Both the position numbers and the translations under genes were made by a program. A model generated the notes under the pieces. It made no database searches, was not told the DNA's origin, and saw only the letters and a program-made list of their open reading frames with translations. Below are positions 1-7,056 of a stretch of DNA of 12,623 bases, one piece after another. This DNA comes from an uncultured Clostridium sp. (GTDB lineage Bacteria > Bacillota_I > Bacilli_A > RF39 > UBA660), in assembly GCA_945788325.1 (NCBI GenBank), contig CALZLL010000022.1, positions 1 through 12,623 on the forward strand, given 5' to 3'. Position 1 is the first letter of the stretch. Each line of letters starts with the position of its first letter.

Positions 1-13
1 CCTTGTGTTAAGT

Positions 14-42
14 ATTATAGTAAAAGATACAAAAAAAAGCAA
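14..42 (-). promoter_or_regulatory. Promoter pointing out of the window (leftward)
   Basis: On the minus strand a -35-like TTGCTT (37-42) is followed after 17 bases by a perfect -10 TATAAT (14-19). The -35 overlaps the 3' arm and U-tract of the parC terminator, so transcription of the next gene to the left, outside the window, could restart directly after parC ends. The call rests on motif and spacing only. Confidence 0.5.
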
Positions 43-57
43 GAAAGTTATTCTTAC
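31..57 (-). terminator. Rho-independent terminator of parE-parC
   Basis: On the minus strand GTAAGAA (51-57) pairs with TTCTTGC (39-45), a 7-base-pair stem with one T-G wobble and a 5-base loop. It is followed by eight T residues (31-38). It starts 2 bases after the parC stop codon. Confidence 0.8.
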
Positions 58-59
58 TT

Positions 60-2591
60 TTAATCGAAATTATCTAAAAAATCATCAATGGTCATAAACT
101 TATCATCTATTTCTTTTAAAGAAATTTCTTTTTTTTCTTTTGATTCTTCTTTTTTTATAGGTTTAGATAGACTAATAGACTTATTATCATCTTTTTCAAG
201 ACTAACTACCCTATAAACATCTTCTATCTTACTTTTTGAGATAGTCGATCCAGTAGAATATCTATCCATTATAGGAATTTCAGTTAGTTTTAGTTCCTTG
301 AAATTATTTTGAGTTTTTAAAATTATGTTATGTTTTGCATCCCCAACGTAAACTTTAATTATTTGCTGTGGATTACTTTTTACTTCTCTTAAAAGTAATA
401 ATCCTCTTTTTGCACGTGATGTTTTTTCAAACTCTGATAATTTAATACGTTTTGCAAGTCCTTTATGAGTTATAACGGTAACGTATTCAGCTTCACCATC
501 AAACGTGCAACCTAAAACTACCTCATCATCTTTTAAGTTTATTGCTTTAACACCTGCGGTTCTAAGACCGATAGTTGGTATTTCTGCTCTATCATACCAA
601 AGTCCATAACCATTCTTAGTCGCAATAAATACTTCGTTATACGCATCAATAGTAACATTAACAACTTCATCATTATCCTTTAATTTGATAAACATAATTG
701 GTTTTGAATAACGTTGTACAACAAAATCAGAAAGTAATGATTTTTTAACCATACCATTTTTAGTAAATGTTATTATTTCTCGATTATCAAATTCTTTAAT
801 AGGAATAGCCTTAATTATTCTTTCATCTTGACCTATTGGAATAATATTACTTACGTGTTTACCTAAATCTTTCCATTTAAGTTCCGGAAGTTCGTGAACA
901 GGTATGTATAAATAATTACCCTTGTTTGTAAATAAAAGTAATGTATCAAGGGTATTTTGTTCAAATAACCCAACTACGTAATCATTTTCTTTAAGAGCAG
1001 TCTCATCTTGCTCTGATGCTAAATAAGACTTTTTAGAAACTCGTTTTACATAACCTTCATTTGTTACAACAACTATTACATCTTCTTTTGAAATCATGTC
1101 AGTCATGTCAATTTTTATTTCTGTTATTTCATCTTTTATATCTGTTTTTCTTGGAATAGCAAATTCTTTTTTTACTTTTCTAAGTTCATCTTTCATAACT
1201 TTTTTAAGCTCATTTTCATCAGATAAAATTAATTCATATTCTTTTATAGCATCTTCTAATGTTTTCATTTCATTTTCAACATCGGTAATATCAGTATTTG
1301 TTAAACGGTATAATTGTAACATCACGATTGCTGTTGCTTGCTTTTCAGTAAATGAGAACTCTTTTACTAAGTTTTCGATAGCATCTGATTTATTTTTAGA
1401 TGCTCTAATTACTCTTATTACTTCATCTAATATACTAATAGCTTTTATTAAACCTTCTAATATATGATATCTTTCTTTAGCATGTGCTAAATCAAACTTT
1501 GTCCTTCTTGTTACAACTTCTTTTTTATGATTAATAAACGCATCAATTATCCCTAAAACCCCAACTTGTCTTGGTCTTCTATTTACTATTGCTATGGTAT
1601 TAAAACTGTAAGATACTTGCATATCAGTGTTTTTTAGCAAATAATTAGTAATTAAATTAACGTTAGCATCTTTTTTTAGTTCAATAACTATTCTAAGTTC
1701 ACCACGTGAAGTTTCATCCCTTACTTCAGATATTCCTTCTATTTTTTTATCAATTCTAATATCATTCATCTTTTTAACAAGACTAGCTTTATTAACTTCA
1801 TATGGTATTTCGGTAATAACTATCATTTGTTTTCCTTTTTCTTTTACTACCTCATACCTAGATTTTATAATTATTTTACCTTTTCCAGTTTCGTATGCAT
1901 TTCTTATTTCTTTGGTACCTTCTATTATTCCACCAGTTGGAAAATCAGGTCCTGGCATAACTTCTAGTATAGAATCAAGTCTACAATTTGGAGAATCTAT
2001 TCTTTTAATCGTAGCATCAATTACTTCACCTAGGTTATGTGGTGGTATATTTGTTGCATACCCAGCTGATATACCAGTTGAACCATTTACTAAAAGATTT
2101 GGAAAACCTGCTGGTAAAACTACTGGTTCCATTAAAGTATCATCATAGTTAGGTGCCATCTCAACGGTATTTTTGTTTATATCATTTAAAAGTTCATTAC
2201 TTATTTTTGATAATCTAGCTTCAGTGTAACGCATTGCAGCAGCACCATCACCATCCATTGAACCATTATTACCATGCATGTCTATGTAAGGTGTCATCAT
2301 TTTCCAGTCTTGACTCATTCTTACCATTGCATCATAAATAGATGAATCACCATGTGGATGATAATTACCCATTATTTCACCAACTGCTTTAGCACTCTTA
2401 CGATATTTTTTATCATAAGTATTACCAGATTTATACATTCCGTATAAAATTCTTCTTTGTACTGGCTTTAAACCATCTCTTACGTCAGGTAAGGCACGGT
2501 CTAAAATAATAGTTTTACAATATCTACCAAAACGCTCACCCATTATTTCTTCAAGAGCGTATTCTTCTATTCTATGTAATACTTCTTTCAT
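60..2591 (-). CDS. parC: DNA topoisomerase IV subunit A (ParC)
   Basis: ParC is the DNA-cleaving subunit of topoisomerase IV. It works with ParE to unlink daughter chromosomes and relax supercoils. The 843-residue product has the type IIA winged-helix breakage domain, with the active-site Arg-Tyr in AAMRYTEARL (Tyr122). The quinolone region is YHPHGDSSIYDAMVR, with Ser83 and Asp87 in the residues seen in quinolone-susceptible Gram-positive ParC. A coiled-coil/tower region follows, then a C-terminal beta-pinwheel (roughly 490-800) and a charged tail rich in Lys, Glu and Asp. No GyrA-box (QRRGGKG-like) is visible in the pinwheel, and the partner is ParE-type, so this is ParC and not GyrA. The frame is open to a GTG at 2600, but that GTG lies inside the Shine-Dalgarno. 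The ATG at 2591 is 7 bases after AAGGAGGT and is preferred. It is translationally coupled to parE, 13 bases upstream. Confidence 0.95.
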   Translation of the reverse strand: MKEVLHRIEEYALEEIMGERFGRYCKTIILDRALPDVRDGLKPVQRRILYGMYKSGNTYDKKYRKSAKAVGEIMGNYHPHGDSSIYDAMVRMSQDWKMMTPYIDMHGNNGSMDGDGAAAMRYTEARLSKISNELLNDINKNTVEMAPNYDDTLMEPVVLPAGFPNLLVNGSTGISAGYATNIPPHNLGEVIDATIKRIDSPNCRLDSILEVMPGPDFPTGGIIEGTKEIRNAYETGKGKIIIKSRYEVVKEKGKQMIVITEIPYEVNKASLVKKMNDIRIDKKIEGISEVRDETSRGELRIVIELKKDANVNLITNYLLKNTDMQVSYSFNTIAIVNRRPRQVGVLGIIDAFINHKKEVVTRRTKFDLAHAKERYHILEGLIKAISILDEVIRVIRASKNKSDAIENLVKEFSFTEKQATAIVMLQLYRLTNTDITDVENEMKTLEDAIKEYELILSDENELKKVMKDELRKVKKEFAIPRKTDIKDEITEIKIDMTDMISKEDVIVVVTNEGYVKRVSKKSYLASEQDETALKENDYVVGLFEQNTLDTLLLFTNKGNYLYIPVHELPELKWKDLGKHVSNIIPIGQDERIIKAIPIKEFDNREIITFTKNGMVKKSLLSDFVVQRYSKPIMFIKLKDNDEVVNVTIDAYNEVFIATKNGYGLWYDRAEIPTIGLRTAGVKAINLKDDEVVLGCTFDGEAEYVTVITHKGLAKRIKLSEFEKTSRAKRGLLLLREVKSNPQQIIKVYVGDAKHNIILKTQNNFKELKLTEIPIMDRYSTGSTISKSKIEDVYRVVSLEKDDNKSISLSKPIKKEESKEKKEISLKEIDDKFMTIDDFLDNFD

Positions 2592-2598
2592 TTGACGC

Positions 2599-2606
2599 AC
2601 CTCCTT
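2599..2606 (-). promoter_or_regulatory. parC ribosome binding site overlapping the parE stop
   Basis: The minus-strand sequence is TAAGGAGGTGCGTCAAATG. The TAA is the parE stop codon (2605-2607) and contributes the AA of the Shine-Dalgarno AAGGAGGT. The ATG follows 7 bases later. This decides the parC start against the upstream in-frame GTG and implies that terminating parE ribosomes hand over to parC. Confidence 0.85.
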
Positions 2607-4515
2607 ACTTTAACATCTCATAATTATCTTCTAACGTAAAGTCTACGTTTTCTTCTATCCATTCTTTTCTTGGTTCTACTTTATCCCCCATTAGTATAGA
2701 TACCCTTTTTTCCGCTAACGCAACATCAGTTATCTTTACCCTAAATAGGCTTCTTCTTTCTGGATCCATAGTTGTTTCCCATAACTGATTTGCATCCATT
2801 TCACCAAGACCTTTATATCTTTGTAAATCAGTTATTTTTTTATCTTTTGTTACTTCTTTTAGTTCTTCATCAGAATAAACGTATATTTCATCTTTTTTAC
2901 CAAATTCTACTTTATAAAGTGGTGGGTTAGCAATATAGACTTTACCAGCTTCTATTAAAGGCCTCATGTACCTGTAAAAGAACGTTACAAGAAGTACTTG
3001 AATATGACATCCATCATCATCGGCATCGGTCATGATAATGATTTTATCATAGTTACAATCCTCAATATGAAAGTCTGGTCCAACACCTGCACCTATCGTA
3101 TATATAAGAGTATTAATTTCAGCATTCTTATATGCTTCTTCCATCGTACATCTTTCAGTGTTTAAAACCTTACCACGAAGAGGTAATATTGCTTGATAGC
3201 TTCTTTCTCTTCCGGTTTTTGCACTACCTCCTGCAGAATCACCCTCAACAATAAATAATTCATTTTTCTTAGGATCTTTTTTAGTTGCAGGTGCTAATTT
3301 ATCAGATAAATTTTTTTCTTTTGAATTCTTTGTTTTACCTTTACGTGCTTCTTCCCTTGCTTTTCTTGCCGCTTCTCTTGCAGCTTTACCCTTTAAGGCT
3401 TTATTTATAATATCAGTTGCAATTTGTTTATTTTCCTCTAAAAAGAAACCAACTTTTTCATAAACAATTTGTTCAACAGCTGTTTTAGCAAGTGGTGTAC
3501 CTAACTTACCTTTAGTTTGTCCTTCAAATTGTAATAAATCTTCTGGAACCTTTAAAGATAAAATAACCGTTAAACCTTCTCTTACGTCACTACCTTCAAA
3601 ATTTTTATCTTTGGCCTTTAAATATCCATTACTTTTCGCATAATCATTAAATGCTTTCGTTAAAGCACTTTTAAGTCCTACTTCATGAGAACCACCATCA
3701 CTAGTTTTTACGTTATTAACAAACGATACAACGTTTTCATTATATGAATCAGTATATTGTAAAGCACACTCTACTTCTATTTTGTTTTTAACACCCTCAA
3801 ATCCAACAACGTTATGAATCGTTTTTTTACCCTCGTTTAAATATGAAACAAATTCTTCAAGCCCTTTTTCATAATGATAATGAGCTTCTTTTTCATCTTC
3901 TTCATCTATAACATCTATTGAAAGTCCTTTAATTAAAAACGCTGATTCTTGCATTCTTTCACATATGGTAGTAAAAGAAAATGTAGTAGTACTAAATATT
4001 TCATCATCTGGCATAAATCTAACGGTGGTTCCTGTTCTATTAGTAGTACCTATTTTCTTTAAATCTTCATCTAAATGACCACCATTTTTAAATGATATTT
4101 CATATTTTCCACCATCACGATTAATACTTACTCTCATCCACTTTGATAATGCATTTACAACTGATGCACCAACACCATGTAATCCACCAGATACTTTATA
4201 CCCACCTTCTTGGAACTTACCACCAGCATGTAATACTGTATAAATAACTTCAGGAGTAGATTTACCAGAAGAATGTTTTCCAACCGGTACACCACGACCT
4301 TCATCAGAAACTGATACAGATCCATCTTTATGGATAATGACTTTTAAATGATTACCATAACCATTTATTGCTTCGTCAATACCATTATCAACTATTTCCC
4401 AGACAAGATGGTGTAAACCTCTTTTGTCAGTTGAACCTATATACATACCTGGTCTTTTTCTTACTGCCTCAAGACCTTCTAATATTTTAATTGATGATTC
4501 ATCATATTTTGCCAT
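2605..4515 (-). CDS. parE: DNA topoisomerase IV subunit B (ParE)
   Basis: ParE is the ATPase subunit of topoisomerase IV. At 636 residues it is typical for Gram-positive ParE. The N-terminal GHKL ATPase domain shows WEIVDNGIDEA (Glu40, Asp43, Asn44), DEGRGVP (Asp71) and the glycine-rich lid GGLHGVGASVVNALS (110-124). The transducer domain has QTKGKLG (333-339). The TOPRIM domain has EGDSAGGSAK (Glu424) and the metal-binding TDADDDG (Asp497, Asp499, Asp501). The stretch TIGAGVG...IIIMTDADDDGCHIQVLL is characteristic of ParE; GyrB usually has LGTGIG and HIRTLL. The ATG start follows AAGGAG at a somewhat long distance, about 11 bases. The gene is first in the parE-parC operon and has its own promoter at 4554-4583. 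Confidence 0.95.
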   Translation of the reverse strand: MAKYDESSIKILEGLEAVRKRPGMYIGSTDKRGLHHLVWEIVDNGIDEAINGYGNHLKVIIHKDGSVSVSDEGRGVPVGKHSSGKSTPEVIYTVLHAGGKFQEGGYKVSGGLHGVGASVVNALSKWMRVSINRDGGKYEISFKNGGHLDEDLKKIGTTNRTGTTVRFMPDDEIFSTTTFSFTTICERMQESAFLIKGLSIDVIDEEDEKEAHYHYEKGLEEFVSYLNEGKKTIHNVVGFEGVKNKIEVECALQYTDSYNENVVSFVNNVKTSDGGSHEVGLKSALTKAFNDYAKSNGYLKAKDKNFEGSDVREGLTVILSLKVPEDLLQFEGQTKGKLGTPLAKTAVEQIVYEKVGFFLEENKQIATDIINKALKGKAAREAARKAREEARKGKTKNSKEKNLSDKLAPATKKDPKKNELFIVEGDSAGGSAKTGRERSYQAILPLRGKVLNTERCTMEEAYKNAEINTLIYTIGAGVGPDFHIEDCNYDKIIIMTDADDDGCHIQVLLVTFFYRYMRPLIEAGKVYIANPPLYKVEFGKKDEIYVYSDEELKEVTKDKKITDLQRYKGLGEMDANQLWETTMDPERRSLFRVKITDVALAEKRVSILMGDKVEPRKEWIEENVDFTLEDNYEMLK

Positions 4516-4553
4516 AAAAAAATCATCTCCTTATCTTCTTTAACCTATAAAGC

Positions 4554-4583
4554 ATTATATCATAAGTATTAAAAAAAGTGCAA
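4554..4583 (-). promoter_or_regulatory. parE-parC promoter
   Basis: On the minus strand, -35 TTGCAC (4578-4583), an 18-base spacer, and an extended -10 TGATATAAT (TATAAT at 4554-4559). It lies 39 bases ahead of the parE ATG. Its -35 is formed by the 3' arm of the terminator hairpin that closes the upstream yneF transcript, so terminator and promoter share bases. Confidence 0.65.
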
Positions 4584-4602
4584 AATTCTTTACACTTTTT
4601 TG
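4571..4602 (-). terminator. Rho-independent terminator after yneF
   Basis: On the minus strand AAAAAAGTG (4593-4601) pairs perfectly with CACTTTTTT (4572-4580). Three further A-T pairs form inside, after one mismatch. The 3' arm runs into seven T residues. It is AT-rich but correctly placed about 60 bases after the yneF stop, and could also act on rightward transcripts because the opposite arm is an A/T mirror. Confidence 0.6.
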
Positions 4603-4659
4603 TCATATATTTATAATTATTTAACTTATATATTTTTCTTCAATATATACGACAATGAA

Positions 4660-4869
4660 TTATTGTACTTTATTCATTGCCTTCATCATTTGATTAATTT
4701 GCTTTTGACTTGGAGTTCTTCCCATTTGTTGCATCATAATCTTTATCATCTTTTCATTTATTGGTGGATTTTTCTTTAAGTATTTCTTCATGAATGCTCT
4801 AGCACCAAAGAAACCAGCAACTAATCCTACTATAAGACCAATTACACACCATAAAATATTTCCCAACAT
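4660..4869 (-). CDS. yneF: YneF-like UPF0154 small membrane protein
   Basis: A 69-residue protein of the UPF0154 family (YneF in Bacillus), whose function is not established. An N-terminal transmembrane helix (about residues 3-25, rich in Gly, Leu, Val and Ile) is followed by a positively charged cytosolic tail. The tail carries the family signature NPPINEKMIKIMMQQMGR followed by PSQKQINQMMKAM, which is why the assignment is firm. The ATG at 4869 is preceded by AAAGGAAG. It lies 48 bases after the SirA-like gene, the same order as yneE-yneF in Bacillus subtilis, and the two are probably co-transcribed. A weak promoter-like TTGTAT-17-TAAAAT overlaps the end of the upstream gene. The transcript is expected to end at 4571-4602. 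Confidence 0.9.
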   Translation of the reverse strand: MLGNILWCVIGLIVGLVAGFFGARAFMKKYLKKNPPINEKMIKIMMQQMGRTPSQKQINQMMKAMNKVQ

Positions 4870-4917
4870 AATTACTCATCTTCCTTTCATGATAATATTT
4901 TACTAAAATTCACCAAT

Positions 4918-5340
4918 TTATACAAGACTTTTTGACGATACTTTACTTAGCCAAAAATAATCTTTATTATTAAAATCACATATAAATATATTTTCTTGTG
5001 TACTTAACACCTTAAAAAATTCAGTTATGTTTTTATTAGTTTTTATTTTTATATAGGTGTTATACACGGTTAATCTAGTTTTTTCAACACCATTATCTAA
5101 TACATGTTTATTAAGTGTTTTTTTATAATTCACATCAAATGCATACCTTCTATAAATTTTACTATTTATGTTAGTCTTATCAAAAGGTACTGCCATTTGT
5201 TCAAATAATCTATAAGATATTATAAAATCATTTTTACTAGATAATGATATCTGTTCTAACATCTTATATAAATAATAAGTTTTATTATAATATAACTTAG
5301 AAAATGAATCATTAATTTTAAATACATAATAAGTTCTCAT
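4918..5340 (-). CDS. sirA: SirA/YneE-like protein (candidate DnaA-binding replication inhibitor)
   Basis: A 140-residue protein, close in length to Bacillus subtilis SirA (about 148). SirA binds the N-terminal domain of DnaA and blocks replication initiation at the onset of sporulation. From memory, two parts align. The N-terminus reads TYYVFKINDSFSKLYY, against HYYTYLIKEEFANHYF in SirA; this keeps the Phe and Tyr (here Phe13 and Tyr17) that I recall as lying at the DnaA contact. The C-terminus reads CDFNNKDYFWL, against MDFNSKRYGWL. The middle is divergent. The neighbour yneF supports the call, because yneE(sirA)-yneF is the Bacillus order. The ATG at 5340 follows GAGGTG by 8 bases, and this Shine-Dalgarno sits inside a leader hairpin (5349-5389). 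Whether the host sporulates cannot be told from this window, so the role is inferred from the family. Confidence 0.72.
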   Translation of the reverse strand: MRTYYVFKINDSFSKLYYNKTYYLYKMLEQISLSSKNDFIISYRLFEQMAVPFDKTNINSKIYRRYAFDVNYKKTLNKHVLDNGVEKTRLTVYNTYIKIKTNKNITEFFKVLSTQENIFICDFNNKDYFWLSKVSSKSLV

Positions 5341-5348
5341 AAATAAAA

Positions 5349-5389
5349 CACCTCTTTTATAGAATATTATGTTTTCTATAAAAAAGATG
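5349..5389 (-). promoter_or_regulatory. Leader hairpin sequestering the sirA ribosome binding site
   Basis: On the minus strand CATCTTTTTTATAGAA (5374-5389) pairs over all 16 positions with TTCTATAAAAGAGGTG (5349-5364), counting three G-U wobbles, around a 9-base loop. The last bases of the 3' arm, GAGGTG, are the Shine-Dalgarno of the sirA-like gene. The wobbles become C-A mismatches on the plus strand, so the structure suits leftward RNA. A TATAAT lies just upstream (5394-5399) without a convincing -35. The fold could block translation, or act as a weak terminator for the upstream gene because TTTTATTT follows. Confidence 0.5.
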
Positions 5390-5404
5390 TCGAATTATAT
5401 ATTA

Positions 5405-6604
5405 TTAAATTATTTTTTTCGAAATAGACTTAACTAAGCTACTTGCCAATTTAGTCTTAATATTTTTCTTTCCTAATTCTATTCCAGCTTCTATATCTTC
5501 TAAATTCATTGGAACTCTAGCTCTTTTATTTATAAATAAATTATTTTGATTTTCATTTATAGTAGATTTTGAAAATTCCTCTCTAATTATATCCAAATAA
5601 TCTTCAAACGAACAATTAATTTTTTCTCTAGCTGCTATCAAATATAGATTGGACAGAGTACTTTCAATTGTTGGAGATTCTAATTCCCAGCCTTTTGGCA
5701 ACATAAAGTCCCCTCCACCTAATTTACATTCACATATACCTTCATTATTATCAAAGTCATACAAACTAACTAGTTTTGAAATCATGCATGTAATTACAAT
5801 TTTCTCTTGTTCTTCATTAAATGGTACAAATCTATAATATGGCTCTGGAACGTACATACCCCATGAATTTAAACTTGCAATACACCTAGCTTGATTGATA
5901 TATGGCGTTGCATAAAGCTCATAATCACCATATTCGAAATAGTCAATTGGAGCTACAACCATATTATCTTTTTCTTTTAATTCTGATAAATACATTGCTT
6001 CTTGTTTTATTTTTCCAAGTTTTACCGATGGTTGTTTAACTAGTAGTGTTATTTTCCCATTATTGGGTAAATTAAGCACATAAACTAATTCTGTTTTACC
6101 ATAATTAATAAATTCAACTTCAATTTTACTTTTATCTATATTTGTTTTTTCTGTATATTTTTCAACGTATTTATTTAAAAATCTTTCTATTTTCTTTAGT
6201 TCATCATTCTTATCTTGTATTTCATTTATTTCAATATAATCTGTATTTAAATGACCAATACTAATGTTAGAATTTTCAGTAATAATTCCCATTTTTCCCA
6301 TCCATCTAGCCCAACTTTTTGGATCTACCTCATCACCTTTTTGATGGTGTTTTCTAATAACATAATATTCTGTTTCACCAATTATTTTATATTCTCCTAT
6401 TCCAATTTGTTCTATATTATAAGATTCAGTAACATTATAATCCATATCTTTTAAAACTTTCAAAACATCATCAACTTCACATTTAAAATACGATGCAATT
6501 TCTACTGGATTAATTTCCTTATGAATATCATAAAAATTAACATCTAAATAAGTAATATATTCTTGCATGGTTTTTCCTTCATATAAATATTCATTATTTA
6601 ACAT
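5405..6604 (-). CDS. Uncharacterised 399-residue protein, possible remote kinase fold
   Basis: I do not recognise a named family. Residues about 30-58 (INPVEIASYFKCEVDDVLKV) read like a helix-turn-helix. Residues about 165-240 resemble the small lobe of a kinase or aminoglycoside-phosphotransferase fold: a strand ending in a lysine (KITLLVK, Lys190), a helix with a glutamate (KQEAMYLSEL, Glu202), then two strands and a hinge-like segment (YELYATPYINQARCIASL). Further on, YDFDNNEGI (282-290) and GGGDFM (296-301) could correspond to a degenerate catalytic loop and metal loop, but no proper HxD motif is seen. The fold is therefore only an inference. There is no signal peptide or membrane helix. 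The ATG at 6604 follows GGAG by 8 bases and a good promoter lies at 6634-6662. It is inserted between tkt and the sirA-like gene, which are adjacent in Bacillus subtilis. Confidence 0.8.
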   Translation of the reverse strand: MLNNEYLYEGKTMQEYITYLDVNFYDIHKEINPVEIASYFKCEVDDVLKVLKDMDYNVTESYNIEQIGIGEYKIIGETEYYVIRKHHQKGDEVDPKSWARWMGKMGIITENSNISIGHLNTDYIEINEIQDKNDELKKIERFLNKYVEKYTEKTNIDKSKIEVEFINYGKTELVYVLNLPNNGKITLLVKQPSVKLGKIKQEAMYLSELKEKDNMVVAPIDYFEYGDYELYATPYINQARCIASLNSWGMYVPEPYYRFVPFNEEQEKIVITCMISKLVSLYDFDNNEGICECKLGGGDFMLPKGWELESPTIESTLSNLYLIAAREKINCSFEDYLDIIREEFSKSTINENQNNLFINKRARVPMNLEDIEAGIELGKKNIKTKLASSLVKSISKKII

Positions 6605-6633
6605 AACACCAACTCCACAACTTTTTTACGTTT

Positions 6634-6662
6634 AATATATCACGTTTCTTGCTCAAATTCAA
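6634..6662 (-). promoter_or_regulatory. Promoter of the 399-residue protein gene
   Basis: On the minus strand, -35 TTGAAT (6657-6662), a 17-base spacer, and an extended -10 TGATATATT (TATATT at 6634-6639), 29 bases before the ATG. A second TATAAT lies further upstream (about 6677-6682) but has no good -35. Confidence 0.55.
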
Positions 6663-6792
6663 TCTTCGCGTGAAATATTATACTTGATAAAGGTTATAAT
6701 AACGATTTAGATTAATTTTTAATTATTAACATAATTCTAAACATATTCTTTTAATTTTTTTATCTATTATCTTTTGATATTTTGTAGTTTTA

Positions 6793-7028
6793 CTACTTAG
6801 TGGTATAAACCATACTAGGATCAATAACGTGCATTTTGACTTCTATATATTTTATTTTTTAATTTATTATCTAAATCAATAACTGCTTCAAAGTTATTTT
6901 CATAACTCATAATTTTCTTTTCAAATTCTTCTGAAACTCGCCTTTGTCCATATGTTATTTTTCCTGGTGTTTTTTATATATTCTCCATAAACATCAACCT
7001 TTCTTAATGTCGTTTTACCATAAAGATT
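6793..7028 (-). pseudogene. Frame-broken remnant of an unrecognised small gene
   Basis: The gap between tkt and the 399-residue gene holds coding-like sequence on the minus strand, split over frames. Segment one (from 7028) reads ...GKTTLRKVDVYGEYIK. After a one-base slip at the six-A run (6970-6975) it continues TPGKITYGQRRVSEEFEKK and IMSYENNFEAVIDLDNKLKN, then RSQNARY and a stop at 6821-6823. A second slip near the A-runs at 6850-6860 would give YIEVKMHVIDPSMVYTTK, ending at 6793. An ATG with a fair ribosome binding site (AAAGG) starts in the second frame at about 6988 but meets TAA after four codons. No start is visible for segment one, so the 5' end also seems lost. The family is not recognised. 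Homopolymer sequencing errors could mimic this decay. I see nothing further in 6663-6792. Confidence 0.5.
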
Positions 7029-7030
7029 TT

Positions 7031-7056
7031 AAAAAAAACTACTTATTTAAGCAGTT
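7031..7056 (-). terminator. Rho-independent terminator of tkt
   Basis: On the minus strand AACTGCTT (7049-7056) pairs with AAGTAGTT (7037-7044), 8 base pairs with one wobble, around the 4-base loop AAAT. It is followed by more T residues (7031-7036). The tkt stop codon (7043-7045) lies partly in the loop, so the last codons of the gene form the terminator stem. Confidence 0.8.

Noticed and set aside
1096..1467. Plus-strand open frame of 123 codons inside parC
   Set aside because: Antisense shadow of the ParC coiled-coil region; composition is low-complexity Ser/Phe/Ile and there is no ribosome binding site of note.
1912..2148. Plus-strand open frame antisense to parC
   Set aside because: Shadow of strongly conserved ParC codons.
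60..4515. gyrB-gyrA instead of parE-parC
   Set aside because: TIGAGVG and HIQVLL motifs in the B subunit and absence of a GyrA-box in the A subunit favour topoisomerase IV.
5649..6454. Two plus-strand frames antisense to the 399-residue gene
   Set aside because: No ribosome binding site or recognisable protein; the minus-strand frame has promoter and start signals.
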